Shown: positions 5,238-5,753 of the stretch, in pieces
How the letters are laid out: the number at the start of each line of letters is the position of its first letter
Position numbering within the stretch: the first letter of the stretch is position 1
Assembly: GCA_003086435.1 (NCBI GenBank)
Contig: QEFD01000141.1
Span: 1 to 5,753, forward strand
Length of the DNA: 5,753 nucleotides
Source: Acidianus hospitalis
Lineage (GTDB): Archaea; Thermoproteota; Thermoprotei_A; Sulfolobales; Sulfolobaceae
Reading direction: 5' to 3'
The notes under the pieces: generated by a model
What the model saw: only the letters and a program-made list of their open reading frames with translations
Database searches by the model: none
What the model was told of the DNA's origin: nothing
Position numbers and translations under genes: made by a program

Positions 5238-5753
5238 TTATAGAGAAGTTCCTTTTATATATTTCCTGCCTCTAATTAGGTACCCAGTATGCATTACTCC
5301 AATGTTCTTTGGTCTAACAGCGTTTTCCTTTACTTGGTATTCCCTGAGTATTAGTTCTTCAGCATGAATGTCTATAAATCCCCCATTTCTCATTTGTAAT
5401 ACAGTTTTCTCTATTTGATTTACTGTAGGAACGAATACTATAAGCGAACCTGAAGGTTTTAATGCCTCATAAGCCTTCGATACAGCGTTCCAAGGATCGG
5501 GCATATCTAAAATTACAGCAGAAACGTCTTTTTCGTCTATTCCTTGTCTTATATCCTTAATTTTGAATTCTATTCTATCTAAAAGATTTAGCATTAACGC
5601 ATTTTGCTTAGCTTTATTCTGCATATCTTCTCTTACATCATAGCTTATGACTTTGCCGTTAGGGCCTAAAAAATAAGCTAAAGTTATTGTTAAAAATCCA
5701 GATCCAGTCCCTGCTTCTACTACAGTATCTCCAGGCTGTACTCCAGAGGCATA
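5238..5753 (-). CDS. trmI: tRNA (adenine-N1)-methyltransferase TrmI, C-terminal part (5' end outside the window)
   Basis: TrmI (Gcd14 family) is a SAM-dependent enzyme that makes m1A58, and in archaea also m1A57, in the T-loop of tRNAs; homologues work as homotetramers. The visible 171 residues begin just before the SAM-binding motif [16 protein letters not shown] (5723-5676). The acidic loop YDVRED follows at 5642-5625. The catalytic-region LDMPDPW (5510-5490) is the family hallmark. The C-terminus has [28 protein letters not shown], the typical archaeal TrmI ending with the RP and HTGYL motifs. An internal ATG at 5624 is not the start, since the conserved SAM motif lies upstream of it. The missing part is the N-terminal beta-barrel-like domain and linker, about 80-90 residues by family length. 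The gene is followed by the ATPase pair after 10 bases on the same strand. Confidence 0.95.
   Translation of the reverse strand, partial: YASGVQPGDTVVEAGTGSGFLTITLAYFLGPNGKVISYDVREDMQNKAKQNALMLNLLDRIEFKIKDIRQGIDEKDVSAVILDMPDPWNAVSKAYEALKPSGSLIVFVPTVNQIEKTVLQMRNGGFIDIHAEELILREYQVKENAVRPKNIGVMHTGYLIRGRKYIKGTSL
5253..5266 (-). promoter_or_regulatory. Possible internal BRE/TATA promoter in the 3' end of trmI for the ATPase gene pair
   Basis: On the - strand GGAAAT (5266-5261) fits the archaeal BRE pattern RNWAAW and is followed directly by ATATAAAA (5260-5253). The TATA centre is about 29 bases before the ATG at 5227, which would place transcription start only a few bases upstream of it. That gene lacks an SD, as leaderless genes often do. 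The same bases encode KYIKG of TrmI. Confidence 0.4.

Noticed and set aside
1..5753. Mobile element, CRISPR, toxin-antitoxin or other defence system
   Set aside because: No transposase, integrase, nuclease or repeat-spacer pattern was seen. Every stretch is covered by housekeeping genes, one reductase and one small unknown gene.

Overview
The window looks like chromosomal DNA of a member of the Sulfolobales (Thermoproteota), close to Sulfolobus, Acidianus or Sulfurisphaera. The base composition is AT-rich, the proteins are archaeal/eukaryote-like (S24e, S27ae, Kae1, Bud32, A-type ATPase subunits, archaeal TrmI), start codons are often GTG or TTG, and the Shine-Dalgarno motifs are of the archaeal GGTG/GAGGT type. 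Coding density is near total. The only intergenic stretch longer than about 10 bases is a 57-bp divergent promoter region at 3567-3623. The genus assignment is inference.

Region 1 (1-2601, + strand) is a compressed translation-related operon: the end of rps24e, rps27ae, kae1, bud32 and an ITPase/HAM1-family NTP pyrophosphatase. Adjacent genes overlap by 23, 13 and 38 bases or are separated by 3 bases, and several starts are GTG or TTG placed behind an SD motif inside the preceding gene, so translational coupling is likely. Kae1 and Bud32 form the catalytic and regulatory core of KEOPS, which makes t6A37 on ANN-decoding tRNAs. Here they are two overlapping genes, not the fused protein of some euryarchaea.

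Region 2 (2592-3947) holds a complete aldo/keto reductase on the - strand and, divergently, a 107-residue aromatic-rich protein of unknown function. They share the 57-bp intergenic region. The reductase overlaps the HAM1 gene tail-to-tail by 10 bases, and the unknown gene overlaps the ATPase C gene tail-to-tail by 15 bases.

Region 3 (3933-5753, - strand) reads trmI (tRNA m1A57/58 methyltransferase, truncated by the window edge), a 110-residue coiled-coil protein resembling A-ATPase stalk subunit H/G, and A-ATPase subunit C. The last two are coupled by a GTGA overlap. A TATA/BRE-like element inside the end of trmI could give the ATPase pair its own promoter.

I saw no mobile element, CRISPR array, tRNA, rRNA or defence system. 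This is mostly an ordinary, conserved housekeeping region. The points most worth a second look are the unknown 107-residue protein, the perfect 22-bp palindrome in the subunit C gene, the satellite H-like/C ATPase pair next to trmI, and the overlapping gene ends and embedded signals.
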